Shown in pieces: positions 1-11,636 of a stretch of DNA of 64,000 bases. The stretch comes from Blastomyces gilchristii SLH14081 (lineage: Eukaryota > Ascomycota > Eurotiomycetes > Onygenales > Ajellomycetaceae). How positions within the stretch are numbered: the first letter of the stretch is position 1; each line of letters starts with the position of its first letter. Location: positions 560,441 through 624,440 of the forward strand of contig NW_003101662.1 in assembly GCF_000003855.2 (NCBI RefSeq), read 5' to 3'. Both the position numbers and the translations under genes were made by a program. The notes under the pieces are model-generated. The model saw nothing but the letters and a program-made list of their open reading frames with translations. It was not told the origin of the DNA and did no database searches.

Positions 1-781
1 TGATAACCACACTGATTGGATCCAGGGGTCCAAACGACGTGCGCGGAACCGATATTCCCATTGTTACCAAATGATCTGAGACCTTTTCTAGTGCTCTGGG
101 CTGCTTATACTGGCCAAAACTCGAAAGGGTATCGTATCTCGAGATTGGGACGGGAAATGCATATTTCCTTTGCTCTGATGGACCTTGCTGCACCATTACC
201 ACTAATTCATAGTACGTCTCCGCCGTTCTACTAGGTAACTGGAGACTTGCTGGCACCTGCCGTGATGCATTTTGCCCTTGTCTAACATAGGGGAAAAATA
301 AAACAAAAGGGAGGTCCATGGCGATGATCTCTTCATGGTCGCGGCCCACTGCACATCTAAAAAGCAGCATCTCCCTTCCCACGATTTCTGTTAATTCTTT
401 CCGGGGCGCAGCCAAATGCCTCTTCGTTACCGAATCTGCGGAAGGATGTATAGTTTCTCGTCGTTGGAGGCATATTGTGACCATTGCGATGTTGACTGGT
501 GCTGATATACCGGCACTGGGGCGGATCTCAACCTTGCCTTCAATGCGCGGCTGTTTAATTATTTCCAAAAGTTAGCAACAGGGACAAAAACCCAAGGGTA
601 GATCGTCACCAGCCAGCGCGACAACTTCAAATCCGACAGGTGGAACAATAGGGGTCTAGAATACAGTGGTGGCTCCTTCAGAGTGGGAGGCGAGGGGACC
701 TACCAGCGTCCCAGCTATGCCAGGATATCCAACGATGAAATGACCGTTGGGAGGTCCTGATACACGCACGAATGCGGCCAT
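1..781 (-). CDS. Arrestin-like domain protein (3' end beyond window)
   Basis: Two exons are visible on the minus strand: 781..704, then 550..1, which runs off the left edge without a stop. The ATG at 781..779 opens a 26-codon exon ending at a GTAGGT donor. The next exon starts after an AACAG acceptor preceded by a TTGCTAAC branch site, in phase. The 209 visible residues include PRIEGKVEIRP, LQRRETIHPS, GREMLLFRC and ETYYELVVMVQQG. I read these as the N-terminal beta-sandwich of fungal arrestin-related proteins, which in general link membrane cargo to ubiquitin ligases or signalling. The unbroken frame of 550 bases and the clean splice make the gene model strong. The particular family member is unknown; it does not look like PalF or CreD. 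The C-terminal half, where PY motifs would lie, is outside the window. Confidence 0.82.
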
Positions 782-3491
782 CTTGCTCCAGAGCTTCCTC
801 CTAATTCACCATTAGATGTAGGGAGAGGAGGCCGTGTGTTTCAGGAGTATTCTGCGGTGAGAGTTGTCGATAGCGGTGATTGCGAAAAGCTTGGAGTTGG
901 CACATGAAGGGTCTAGTATAACATGTAAGCCTTGGGTTTCCTAGCTTCCCGCACTCGCTGGCCTGGAGTGGGTGTTCAGGCGCCTGATCGCAGGGGGGCG
1001 GGGGAGGAGGACGGGTAGTATAGATGACGAATCGCGGTGCGGGCGCTTAGGCGAGGAGAGGGATGGAATGGAACGAAGGCCAGCCCTCAGCCGAAAGGAA
1101 AGATGGAAGATGGAAGAGACACAAAAAAAAAAAAGTTGCGGTTGCCAGCACTCCAAAGGGCTCAAGCGAAGTTGATCGTGGAATCCTTTTTACGTGCGAA
1201 TGAAGTCTGACCTCTAGGCTGTACCCGGAAGAGTGTGTGTGCAGTGCGTGTTGGGCTGAGAAGCGCAGCCTTGGAGGACTGGTAAACACGCCTACACGCC
1301 TATTGGTGGCTGGGCGGAAAAGCTTGCCAGGGATTGGCCGAGCTGATGGTCTGCAGTCGGATGGACAGGAGGTTTAGAGAAGTTGAGAGTGATCTAGTTG
1401 TTCAATGATTTCGATTTCTCCCCCCTCTGTGGAAGTGGTTTTGTTTGTTTGTTGGTTGGATGAAACTGGGTTCGAGGAATTTGGGATACGGATAGGGATC
1501 GAAAGGGGAGCCAGCAGAAGGAGAACAGAAACACGAGGTTGAACAATGGGATATTTATTAGTAGTCTGTAGAGTCTGCAGTCCTATAGTATAACTAGTTA
1601 GTCGGTTGGTATGAAGTCGAGGCCCCGGGGCGACCGGTGGGTGGCTTCAACGGCTGGCGCTTTGTTTAGAAGGAGATAACGCTTGCAGGAGGCGGCTTTG
1701 ACGGTCGGCTTGTCATTTTCCACATAACCACCGGGAAAATGGCAACAACACAAAATTCAAAATTCAAAATTCCTGTTCCCTCTTTTTTCGCGATGTTGTT
1801 GATGTTGAGGTGACGTTGCTTCGGTGATGTTTCTCGTGTGTGGCCAAAAAGGAGACATGCCGCGTATTGTTTACGGTGTGCTCTCTCTGTACTCTGTATT
1901 GTACGGTAACTTACCCCTGGCGGAGGGGATTGAAACAACGCAGTAGGTACTTGGTACAAGCGGCCTGGCCCTGGCTGATTCCATGTACTCCGTACCGAAC
2001 ACCGGGATCGGCATATCTATCTATCAGTAACCCTGTATTGCCAATATAATCCGTAACTATTTGCATTTCCAGATCGGCTTTTCTCTTCCTTTATAAATAA
2101 ATGCATCGAACATCTCATATCTACTTAGTACTGAACTTTTTCCTGACTGCGATAGGTGATAACCCCAGACCGTCTCTGCTGTGCCATTTTCATCTGTCAT
2201 CTCCTTCCTGGACCCAGGCTGGCATTCAGACTCCGATGATCATAGCTACAACTACAAACCATCAAGGATGTCCCCATAGCATAGTCCACCACCCCTGGTA
2301 TATATATTTCATATAATAATTGGACTCTGGTCGCACCAAAAACCCACTCCGCTTGTGACAGGCCCTGATGTTTCCATGGCTCTTCTCTGCCCTTTTAGCC
2401 ATTCCATTTTTCGGGAAGAAGGTGAAGAAAACCTTGGAAAGGTCCCATTTCGGATGATTTGCAGAAGTTAGGTTGGCTGCTGGGACCGGTGAAAAGGGAA
2501 TTCCACAACAGAGATATTCAATCAACCTTGGAAGTGACACCATACATTACATCCGTACAGGATGGCGAAGGGGGGAAAGGCTGTGCGCGGACGCGAAACT
2601 TCACATTTATCTCTCCGATTCTAGGAATTAGCGTTGCTGATGTTTTTCTCCTGACTCTTTGCGTCAACACGAGGTTGCGGCTCAACTATTCAGGGCCGCT
2701 GACTGGCCAATAGTCATCTCTACGCCCTTCTCGAGCGAGTTAGCGGCTGAGGGGCCCTGTCTAGGTAGACAGCCGGCGCCCTTCTTGGTCGTAATGGTGG
2801 TGAATGAGGATGCGAACAAGTGGATGCACGAGATTTACCGATTTGACTTGCCCGCTCAGATGCTAAAGAGAGTATGCATTGATGAACCCTACGATATAAG
2901 TTGGGCATAGGGAATGTACCAGAAGTCAGTCGATATATATCCATTTTTACTGCACACATTTTCCAGGTTCAATGTAATCTGACGCCGATAAACACTCTGA
3001 CCTGTACTCCATACCGTCCTTTCCAATGAAAGACATAAGTATTTTTATGCCCGTATGTCCATGTAACTTATCTGCAGCCACAGCGTTGTTGGAGAGCACA
3101 ATACTCCGTACATGATATGATATATTTCCGACCTTGAAGCTGCTACGATACAGGCATTTGTGAGCTTGTGAGATACACGGTATTTAAGAGACTTCCCATC
3201 TACGTAGTATGGCTTGTCTCCATTTCATTTCGCTTGCATTCCTCTGCTATAGGCTTGGTGGTTGTTTCAATGAACATTTTTTATACTCCGGAGTTACTGC
3301 GCCACACCCCGCTAGTTATCCATCAGATAAGATCTTACTTATCATGTGATATCGAATTAAACCCGCGCAAACAACCAGACCCCAATCCAATCCCATCATG
3401 CTCAGGCAATCCTTGAAACCCTATCAGCTCGATTCAGTGTTATCTATTGTTTTTACAGGGGGGATTCGGCTGAATAGGGGTGTTTTCCAGG
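782..3491. other. Intergenic region, 2.7 kb
   Basis: Shared 5' region of the leftward arrestin gene and the rightward cyclophilin gene. Only short frames without recognisable domains are present. It holds a 12-base A run near 1122-1133, exact copies of the 9-mer TACTCCGTA at 1986-1994 and 3102-3110, and a related palindrome TACTCCGGAGTTA near 3284. No RNA gene was seen. Confidence 0.6.
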
Positions 3492-4292
3492 ATGTCCGTA
3501 ACGGTAAGCTATCAGCTAACTTACCAAAACCCGAATTAGTTTCTCGCCCGAGCTGACCTGTATATTCTGCCGGGACCAGCTCCATACCACCCATGGCGAC
3601 CTTAAAGTAGAAGTGTTCCATGAAGCAACACCAAAGACTGCAGAGGTACGTAAGCACTACAAAGATCAAGCGCATCCTTAGCCCCCCCCCCCCCCCCTTC
3701 CCTTCCTCACTTTTGGCTGACCAACAGCTACACACGGTAGAACTTCCTCGCCCTCTGCGCCTCGGGCGCGTACAACAGCACCCCCTTCCACCGCCTCATC
3801 CCCTCCTTCATGATCCAAGGCGGCGACATCTCCCTCTCTAAAAGCGAAACCCCCGCCTCCCTCCCCTTCGAAATCCCCAAAGGTGGCACATCCATCTACC
3901 ACCCGACCCCGCTAACCCACGAAATCCACCTCCCCACCATCCGCCACAATGCCCGTGGCATCCTCAGCATGGCGAGCAAATCGTTAAAATCACAATCTGC
4001 CTCTGGCGTCATGGAGACCACGGAGGTCAATGGGAGTCAGTTCTTCATCACGTTTGCGCCGGCGCCGCATTTGGATGGGAAGAGTACGGTTTTTGGTAAA
4101 GTGTTGGCGGCGGGTGAGGGGGAGCCTGGTGGGGTCGTGCTGGAGCGGCTGGAGAAGGCGAAGGTGAAGATTGACAAGAAGGGGAGGGTTGTACAGCCGT
4201 CGTCGATGGGGGAGGCGGAGGTGAAGGAGAATGGGTGGGAGGCTGTGGGGATCGAGAGGGTGACTATTCATGCGAATCCATTTGCGGTATGA
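3492..4292 (+). CDS. cyp10: Peptidyl-prolyl cis-trans isomerase, Cyp10/PPIL3-type cyclophilin
   Basis: Three exons: 3492..3503, 3580..3645 and 3741..4292, giving 209 residues. The first exon is only 12 bases (MSVT); splicing restores the cyclophilin start LHTTHGDLKVEVF. The cyclophilin core then follows: NFLALCASG, FHRLIPSFMIQGGD (active-site Arg about residue 44), NGSQFFITF and HLDGKSTVFGKV. Members of this class are single-domain prolyl isomerases often linked to the spliceosome. An insert after GGDIS (KGGTSIYHP, EIHLP, RHNARG) is typical of filamentous fungi and explains why it is longer than the roughly 160-residue human PPIL3. The second intron carries a 16-base C run at 3682-3697. The start is chosen because only this mini-exon supplies the conserved N-terminus in phase. 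The function assignment is firm; the spliceosome link is from family knowledge. Confidence 0.9.
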
Positions 4293-5089
4293 TGTGTCTC
4301 CTGGCATCTCTGGGGGGAGGGTGGTGGTGGTGGTGGTGGTGGTGGTGGTGCGCAGGTGGGTATGATACCGGTTTTCGGGCCAGATTTGATACGATTCGAT
4401 GTGTGTGTGCGGTTGGCTGTCGAGGTGCTGGCTTCCCATGTTTTGTGATGGAGCCTGCCAAACTACCCAGTCGTCGTGTTCACACTCTCACATGTAGCCC
4501 ACACGATCAGGGCTACCTGGTGCTGCCCTCAGTTCGCGGGAATATTTTCCGTCGACAACCTTAATTGTCCCGGTGTATGAGAGGAGAATACAGGACGAAG
4601 AGGGAGGAATGCTTAACCGGTGGAATTGGTTAAATCATTTGCATAGATATAACCAAATTTACGATGAACTGATTTCCTAGATGACGAAGGGAGATAAATG
4701 ATGGATGAAACAGTTTACATGGAAGGGAAATACATGTACAATAAAATACGGTCTCTTAGATGAGATGCGAAATATTGCATCGCGGGAATCATTCTATGTA
4801 TTTTTTTTCTGTCTAACATCTAGAAGGAATTTATGACACAACAGCAAGGCGCTAGTGGTATGTATAAAGGACATCGGGCTGTCTCGTAACAATGGAAGTC
4901 TGCTGTGGGTACAGAAGGTTGCATGCGGAATAAAAAGGTGAGGGGTCAGGAAGATAGTGAGGGTTGTACAGAAACAGAGCGATGACATTTCTCGCTGTTC
5001 TCATGTCCCACCGCCTTGGTTTAAGGAAGGGGTAAAAGTGATTCCCAAAGCCATGCTAGAATAACACACAAACGTGAATGCAAAAATCG
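4293..5089. other. Convergent 3' intergenic region
   Basis: Lies between the 3' ends of the cyclophilin and ZPR1 genes, so it should hold both 3' UTRs. A (GGT)n tract begins about 28 bases after the cyclophilin stop. The rest is AT-rich, with no supported gene. Confidence 0.6.
4320..4350 (+). repeat. (GGT)n trinucleotide repeat
   Basis: About ten GGT units directly downstream of the cyclophilin stop codon, in its presumed 3' UTR. Confidence 0.9.
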
Positions 5090-6685
5090 TTATGATTTTT
5101 GCTCCGCTTCAACAGATGGAGCGGCTTCGGTTGTGTTATCCTCTTCATAACCCTCAGTCCTCATATCCTTCAAGCCTAGCTCATCGTCCTCTTCATCCGT
5201 ACGTGTGTAGTCCTCGATCTTAATCCGCGGATCGGGCTCCGGCGAATACAGATCTTGCACATAGCTATTGGCAAGCGGGTCCTCTAGCGTAACAGTAAAC
5301 TTCAGTTCTCCCTTGATGGCGGAATTGAGGCGTGTAAAGAACCGATCCCAGATCGCCTTGTCTCCCGTCTGCATGGAGTCACCAGGAGCAAGGTCCTCGT
5401 CCCCCGTTTCGAAAATTTGCCCGTGAAGCTGGTCGCGGACTTGAGTGAGCAGACCCTCTACAGTAGTGAATCTCCCTCCAAGCGTGCCTGGCTGCACGGA
5501 GAGATCGAGCTCACTGCTCGTCATGGCACATGTGTCTGACTTCAAAACGTCGCGGGAGAGGTCCGAAAGCTCCGCTACTTCAAGAATGATTCTTCGCCCC
5601 TTCTCTGGAGTAGCGCCGCCTGTCTTCACTTCGTTGGTGCGATATCCGCAGTGGTCGCAAACAGTGCTCCAGATGAATACCTCCTTGAAGTGTGGAATGT
5701 TAACTTTCTGCATGTTAACGACGCAGGCCTTAGTGCAACCGGGACATTCCGATGGTAGGGTATAAACTTGGCCATCGATGATATCGAGGTCGCTGGGATC
5801 ACCTGCTGACATGACCATGTTTGCACCAGCGTCGGCATTTCCTTCCCCTTCTACAGAGAGGCCAAGCTCTTCGTTTTGCGCCCGAGTTCTCGGATAGTCC
5901 TTGCGGGTATATTTTCCTCCTTCGTCGTGCGGAGCCGGTGCAATCCATGAATTTCCAGACGGGTCATCGAGAGAAATTGTGAACGGGAATGAAGACCCTT
6001 CAATCATCAGCTTCAGTTTCTGAATGATGCCATCAAGCGCTTTGTATAATTCTGGGTCAGCTTCTTTGCGAGTAGGCTGCTCAGCTTCCAACTGGGAGAG
6101 GATCTTGGTCAAGATTCCTTCAATATTGGTGAACTGCCCTGATTCCTTTGGCATTTCAATCCCCAAGGTTTCGAGTCGAAATGTTGCCGAATCGCCCTTG
6201 ACAACCTGACGTTGGAAATCCTCTAGGGTCGTCACCTCGAGTGTATACTTTGTGCCCTGCTCTTGGATCTCGCCGGCGGATTTAACGGAGTTATTCTTAA
6301 AATGACAATGAGGGCACTCGAAGGACTCTAAAAGCACGTCTCGGAAAAAAGGGATTTTGATCAAAAGAAGTCTCGTCATTCCCTAGGTTGCGAGGTTCAT
6401 TAGCCTGGCATGCTTCAGGCGGATAGTGCATATATCCATATCAACGGATAAACATACATTTTCCTCGCAGTTCATACACAGGCTTTCCAGTTGCATAAGT
6501 CCAGTATCATCATCCCTTTCAATTTTGTTATGGCTATCGTTCTCATTCTCATCGGCTTGCTTTTGCGCAGTTTCGGGATCCATGGTTTCCAACTGGCTGC
6601 CTAGTCCTGTTGATTTATCTGGTGCGTTTGACGTAGAAGAGGACTGTGTGGTTTGGGTTTCTTTGGTCTGGCTATTTGTTTCCAT
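5090..6685 (-). CDS. zpr1: Zinc finger protein ZPR1
   Basis: Two exons, 6685..6458 and 6382..5090, giving 506 residues. The 75-base intron interrupts the first zinc finger just after LCMNCEEN, and splicing continues with GMTRLLLIKIPFFR and ECPHCHFKN. This restores the C4 finger (CMNC...CPHC) and the first ZPR1 domain. A second copy starts at PSECPGCTKACVVNM and contains PHFKEVFIWS and CDHCGYRTNEVK. The duplicated zinc-finger plus domain layout and the length match eukaryotic ZPR1. The family binds EF-1A, acts as its folding chaperone, and moves from cytoplasm to nucleus in growing cells. The N-terminal 60 residues are Ser/Thr/Gln-rich and low complexity. The C-terminus is acidic. Assignment is secure; the EF-1A role is from yeast and mammalian work. 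Confidence 0.96.
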
Positions 6686-7074
6686 GTTCGTAAAACCGAA
6701 AGGGAGAAAGGTTGAGTGAGAGGGTTGGCGGGGACTTAATAATTCGCACTTGGGTAAGTAAGAGACAGACTTCTATGGAGTATCACTGTGGCTCAATTCT
6801 GACTCATGTAATGACTGTCGATGAGGGCCTAATTATGTGTTCCCCTGCCTACCTCTCTTAGCCGTGGCAGTTGTTCACTGACTGAATATGTAAATATCAA
6901 GATATCTCTCTCCGTTGAGTTGGACCGCTAGGCCGGCGCAAAACGCTGAGATAAAATTCCCTTGTAAAAAAAGTGGCGGTAATGACACTAGTCCGTGCTT
7001 GGTCTAGACTTGAAAAGCGATTACCCCGCGCTAATTATTTAAGGTTCGGGTCGGATAAACATGCAATCCGGGAA
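6686..7074. other. Intergenic region between two minus-strand genes
   Basis: About 390 bases holding the ZPR1 promoter and the 3' end of the Rpr2-type gene. Nothing further is recognised. Confidence 0.55.
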
Positions 7075-7689
7075 TCAATGCTTCAAAAAGTCCAATAGGT
7101 CGAGTGATCCTGACGGCGAGGTCTGAGAGTGCGCGCGCTGCTTGCCTGCTGCTAGAGCAGCCATGAGCCCTTGCTGCTTGCGGGCTTTAGCTCTCTTCTT
7201 GCTGCTGAGATTCTCCGTAGATTTCTGCAATGTAGCAGTGGCAGTGGATTCAGTCCCCCGTATCTGGGGATCAACTTTCGCTGTTTGAGAGGATGTTTGC
7301 GTCGTCGATGCAATGGCTGTTAGATGAGGCTTCCTGGATGTTGAAGGTTTGGTATTACTCTGTGAAGTTAAGAATTTCTGGCGCTGGCACCGTAGACATC
7401 TGTATATAACGAGTGGAGAGGTCTCTGCCGGAGAGACTCTCTTCTTGCGACGTTTCAGCACACCATTATGTTTGACAACTATGGCCTTTGAGGAGTCAGA
7501 ACTTCTGATGCTCCCACAGGCACCACATAATTCACGGTGTTGAGCAGCGGACAACCGCTTCGATTCATCGCGAAGGAGCTGGTTGTGAACTGACAAGAGG
7601 TGAGAGGAGGTGGATGGGCTTTGAGCAGCAAGGTAATGTGCTGAATATTTCAAATATTTTAGTTGGGTAGTAGGTACCAATGAAGACAT
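7075..7689 (-). CDS. RNase P/MRP subunit, Rpr2/Rpp21/SNM1 family
   Basis: Intronless gene of 204 residues. An N-terminal helical stretch (YLKYSAHYLAAQ, HLLSVHNQLLRDESKRL) precedes a zinc ribbon built from C55-x2-C58 (ELCGACGS) and C98-x2-C101 (YRCLRCQRQ). This order of helices then CxxC...CxxC matches the Rpr2/Rpp21/SNM1 domain of RNase P and RNase MRP proteins, which bind the catalytic RNA and help process pre-tRNA or pre-rRNA in the nucleus or nucleolus. The basic linker (RRKKRV) between the cysteine pairs fits RNA binding. The C-terminal third is low-complexity Ser/Thr/Lys with KKRAKARKQQG and ends LLDFLKH. Sequence alone does not separate an RNase P from an MRP subunit, so no symbol is given. 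Confidence 0.78.
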   Translation of the reverse strand: MSSLVPTTQLKYLKYSAHYLAAQSPSTSSHLLSVHNQLLRDESKRLSAAQHRELCGACGSIRSSDSSKAIVVKHNGVLKRRKKRVSPAETSPLVIYRCLRCQRQKFLTSQSNTKPSTSRKPHLTAIASTTQTSSQTAKVDPQIRGTESTATATLQKSTENLSSKKRAKARKQQGLMAALAAGKQRAHSQTSPSGSLDLLDFLKH

Positions 7690-9722
7690 ATTAAAACCAA
7701 ATATCTCAACTAGTTTGTAGTATGATATGGAAAATATATCGGGCAGGGTTCAACAACATCATTATTGTTGAAGAGTTCTGAGTGACGGAGTGAGGCTCCC
7801 CAACAAAAGTGACCAAACCCATTTAAGGCTAGGGCAGATTACTAACTTAATCGCCTCGTTTTCTTGCGTTCCCTCTTGGGCTTTATTATTTTTTTAACTT
7901 ATGAGGAATAGGTTTAGCTACCGACGAGGAGCAAGCCAAACTGATGAAAAACAAAGCAGCTTGGAGAATGGAAAGTTAATTCGAAGGGTCTCCCCTCCTC
8001 AGGCACGAGGAACGAGACCAAACGTTGAATGAAGCCCGAGCAGCAGGGCAGGCAGACTAGACAGCAAGAGACTTGAGGCAGTGTCTTGCCTGAATCCTGA
8101 ATCCAAAGCGGGTCTAGGGAGAGGGACAGAGAAAGAAAGGGGATGTCATTCCTATTGCTTTTCCTAACTTCGGGCTTGGTGACTGGCCTTATCGTCGTCG
8201 ATTCGAGCGTGGCTCCGTAGCTTTGGCTAATAATAATCCAAGGTTCCCCGAACAATTTGGCTTTGTTGCAAGAAAAAAAAAAAAAAAAAAAAGACATAGG
8301 GCGGCAAGGAGGCGGCAAGGAGGCGACAATACGCCTCCGCATCTTGGACTTAGCCGGTTCCGATCCGAAAAGCGCTTTGCGGGGTGTTAGTGCAGCATTT
8401 CATCCTCGGTGCGTCTGCAGAGCCGGGGCCCTGGGCAATGTCAACAACCTCCAGGCGTCTACTCAACCTAAGCTATTTTATCTATCATGTTTCGCAGCAT
8501 GCAATAATAAAATAGCTCTGATGCGGGCGGGCTAGCTCTCACTATTCTTGTATATGGGGTTGGAATTAGGGACAGCACAAAGTCTCTCGGAGCATACTTC
8601 CCAAAACATAGTAGTGGGTTTTATTTCTTCTCTTTTGAACCCAACAGCTGTCAGTGATCATCCATCATCATATTGGCCATGATGGCCCATGGCCCATAAG
8701 GAAATAATAACCATAAACTCTCTTCTCCACTAGTTACTCCAAACATGTTTGTCTACAGTCTACGGAGTACCACTGCCCACAAAACCCCTCAATTCTCAAT
8801 AGTATCTACCATCTACCCCAGAATTGGGGACTTGTGCTTCTCAGCAAAATATGAAGTTTTCTTCCTCAACAAAAATTTCCCACGAGCTGCCAAGATGACG
8901 ATGCTCAGAGCTACCTACGCTGTAGAGCTACCTAAACATATAATATTTATTCAATATTGATATATTTTTGACAGAAGATACTCAAATAGTTATCTCTTTC
9001 AAGTGGAAAATATTAATCACACACCATTGGATAGCTCTGAGCTGAGCATTGTATTTCGTTTGGCCAACTATTATTCTTAGATACAATTCTGTTCTCGCTG
9101 AGAAACATTGAAGAGCAAATAATGACAGGAGGAGGCCACTACCTTGCAGCTTGCCGAACTTCTCTGCCATGTGGCCAAGCTAACGAGGAGCCGCCCATGG
9201 ACCATGGCCCATGGCAGGCATAGTTGGAGAGACGAGCGCTGGACGTCTCTTGACCATTCCTTTGGACGAATCAACAGCTAAGACCGGCTGTGTACCAACC
9301 CAATTCCGCTAGACGTCGGGAGGGGCGAAAGGGGCGAAGGGGCGAACCCATATACTCATTCCCTGTCTGGATGCCAATGGATGTTAACCTTTGTATCCAC
9401 ATTAATATACCATATTTTCCCTACTCAGACTCACCAGGACTCGGCCGGGATCTGGCTATTCGTCAAGATAACATTGCTTTACCCGCGGCTCCGAGTCATT
9501 TCCCCCAGGAAAGCACCTTTCGTCGGTGGGTCTCCCCAGTTGGGAGAACCATTCGATGCGGGGGATATTGTTGCTACTATATAATTCAATGTGAACCCCA
9601 GACAAGATGCAAAAGAAGGCACGTCAAGTAAAGGGCTTCATCTTCGCCCAACAAGCTGTCTTTTCTCGCTGAGCAGCCATAATATCCTCACATCTTCTCC
9701 CCATCAACTCGGCTATCATACA
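7690..9722. other. Divergent intergenic region, 2 kb
   Basis: Promoter region between the Rpr2-type gene and the MFS transporter. It holds an A run of about 20 bases near 8273-8292, the 9-mer TACGGAGTA at 8761-8769, and an imperfect inverted repeat at about 8835-9090. No supported coding sequence. Confidence 0.55.
8835..9090. repeat. Imperfect inverted repeat, possible old foldback element
   Basis: Left-arm blocks TTCTCAGC (about 8838), ATGCTCAG (about 8900) and AGAGCTA (about 8906) occur in the same order in the reverse complement of 9025-9085, at similar spacing (62 versus 55 bases). The centre is AT-rich. This fits a diverged foldback or MITE-like relic. No target-site duplication could be confirmed by eye. 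Confidence 0.35.
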
Positions 9723-11636
9723 ATGTCCGGTGACTTAGAGAAAGCCCCCGACGGGGTCTCCGTTGACCATGTCAACAAGACGACTACTCAGGAGGCTTCG
9801 GACATCGACGTGGACGATGTATATTCATACGCAGAACAGAGGAAAATCATCCACCGCGTCGACCGCCGACTCGTGTCCATTTGCGGCTTGGGATACTGCA
9901 TCAGCTTGATGGACCGGACGAACTTGTCAGTTGCTGCCATCGCCGGCATGACAAAGGAGCTCGAACTGCACATTGGCTTTCGATATGTTCGTGCCCCTGG
10001 GTTTATTGAACGAGCTTCATTATTATTGTCCCTCCCTTAGCTAACCATGCGTTCTGCTCCACCTAGTCTATTGTCGCCCTTGTCTTCTTCATCACATATA
10101 TTCTCTGCCAACCGCCAATGACAGCGGCTATTCGCAAACTCGGACCAAAGAACTTCATCAGTTTTATTATTTTTACTTGGGGAGTCTGTTTGATTGTAAG
10201 TATCAATAACACATCGCCATGTAATGGAATATCCTGAAGCGGTTTGTCCCTTGTAGCCTGGTTATATTAACACAACTGTCTGCACTAGGGTTTTGGTCTG
10301 TGTAAGAACTGGGAACAACTTACAGCCCTCAGAGCGCTTCTGGGAGTCTTGGAGGCGGGCTTTTTCCCAGGGACAGTGTACCTCCTGTCGACCTGGTACT
10401 CAAGATACGAGGTTCAGAAGCGTTATTCGATCTTTTACCTGATAGGATGCGTGGCGGCCGCACTTTCGGGTATCCTCGCCTTTGGCTTTAGCCAGATGTC
10501 CGGCATTCAAGGAATGCTTGGTTGGAGGTGGATTTTTATTATGCAAGGTCTCGTAAGTAACTGGGCGCTCTTCTCCTTATCATTTCTTATTTTCTTTCTT
10601 TTTGTTTTTTGAATTCCCCTGGTTCTTTGTCTTGTAACGCTGAAAAGCTAACCTCCAATAGTTAACCATTGTCGTTGCAATAGTCACCTATATTTTCCTT
10701 GTGGACTTTCCCGACAAAGCTTATAAAGCTTGGGCATTCCTAAACCAGGATGAATGCGCCTTCATTATTCGACGATTGAACAAGGACAGAGGTGACGCGG
10801 ATGCTGAACCATTCACCATTAAAAGATTCCTCCGTCCGGCGCTAGACTTGAAGATCTGGGGCTTCGGCATGATATTTTTGTATGCAACCTGCGAATAATA
10901 TTTTCTTTCCAGCTTGATCTCTTTGTTGCTAACTGAAATCTCACTCCAGCTGCTTGACCACGGTCACCTACGCCATCGCCTATTTCCTCCCCATCATCCT
11001 CCACGACAACATGGGCTTTAGCGTTAGCGAATCCCAATGCCTCGTCGCACCCCCGTACGTCGTGGCGGGAATTCTCATGTTCTCCTCCTCCTGGGTGGCG
11101 GACAAATATAAAATGCGGGCGCCTATCCTCGTATTCAACAGTCTCGTTACCATCGTTGGGTTACCAATCATGGGATTCGCAGAAAACAATGTAGTGCGTT
11201 ACTTTGGAGTTTTCCTGACCACCGCAGGTGCCAACGCAAACATTCCGTGCTCGCTCGCGTACCAGGCCAATAACATCCGTGGTCAGTGGACGAGAGCGCT
11301 AGCCAGTACCACGCTGGTTGCGATGGGTGGGGTTGGAGGAGTTGCCGGTAGTCTGGTTTTCAGGTCGCAGGATGCGCCCGAATATATCCCGGGCATTTAT
11401 GCTGCTATTGCGTAAGTTTTTCATCGTCCTGTAGAAACCGTGATTGGTGGAGAGATGGATTCTCAACAGGGGACATTATTCGGCTAACTTGAACTGCTTT
11501 CCGCAACTGTAGTTGTCAATTTCTGCTCCTTCTCATTGTTGGCTCATTGAGCCTTTACTTCTGGCGATGCAACAAGAAAGCAGACCGCGGAGAATTGGTC
11601 ATCGAGGGATCACCTACTTTCCGATATACTCTATAG
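9723..11636 (+). CDS. MFS transporter, anion:cation symporter (Dal5/Tna1-like)
   Basis: Six exons: 9723..9986, 10067..10195, 10289..10552, 10662..10879, 10950..11411 and 11513..11636, giving 486 residues. All junctions keep phase. After a 45-residue acidic tail come typical allantoate/nicotinate permease segments: DRRLVSICGLGYCISLMDRTN (TM1, D64/R65), QPPMTAAIRKLGP, ALLGVLEAGFFPGTVYLLSTWY, LGWRWIFIMQGL, and the second-half helices from YAIAYFLP to LFWRCNKKADRG-like sequence at the C-terminus. Members import small organic acids such as allantoate, nicotinate, pantothenate or biotin precursors at the plasma membrane with protons. The substrate cannot be read from sequence. Intron 1 uses the uncommon donor GTTCGT. 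The start is the first ATG in frame with a plausible context; the frame is open further upstream but adds no domain. Confidence 0.88.

Noticed and set aside
9591..9722. Upstream in-frame extension of the MFS transporter
   Set aside because: Adds 44 residues without family support; the ATG at 9723 gives the expected acidic N-terminal tail.
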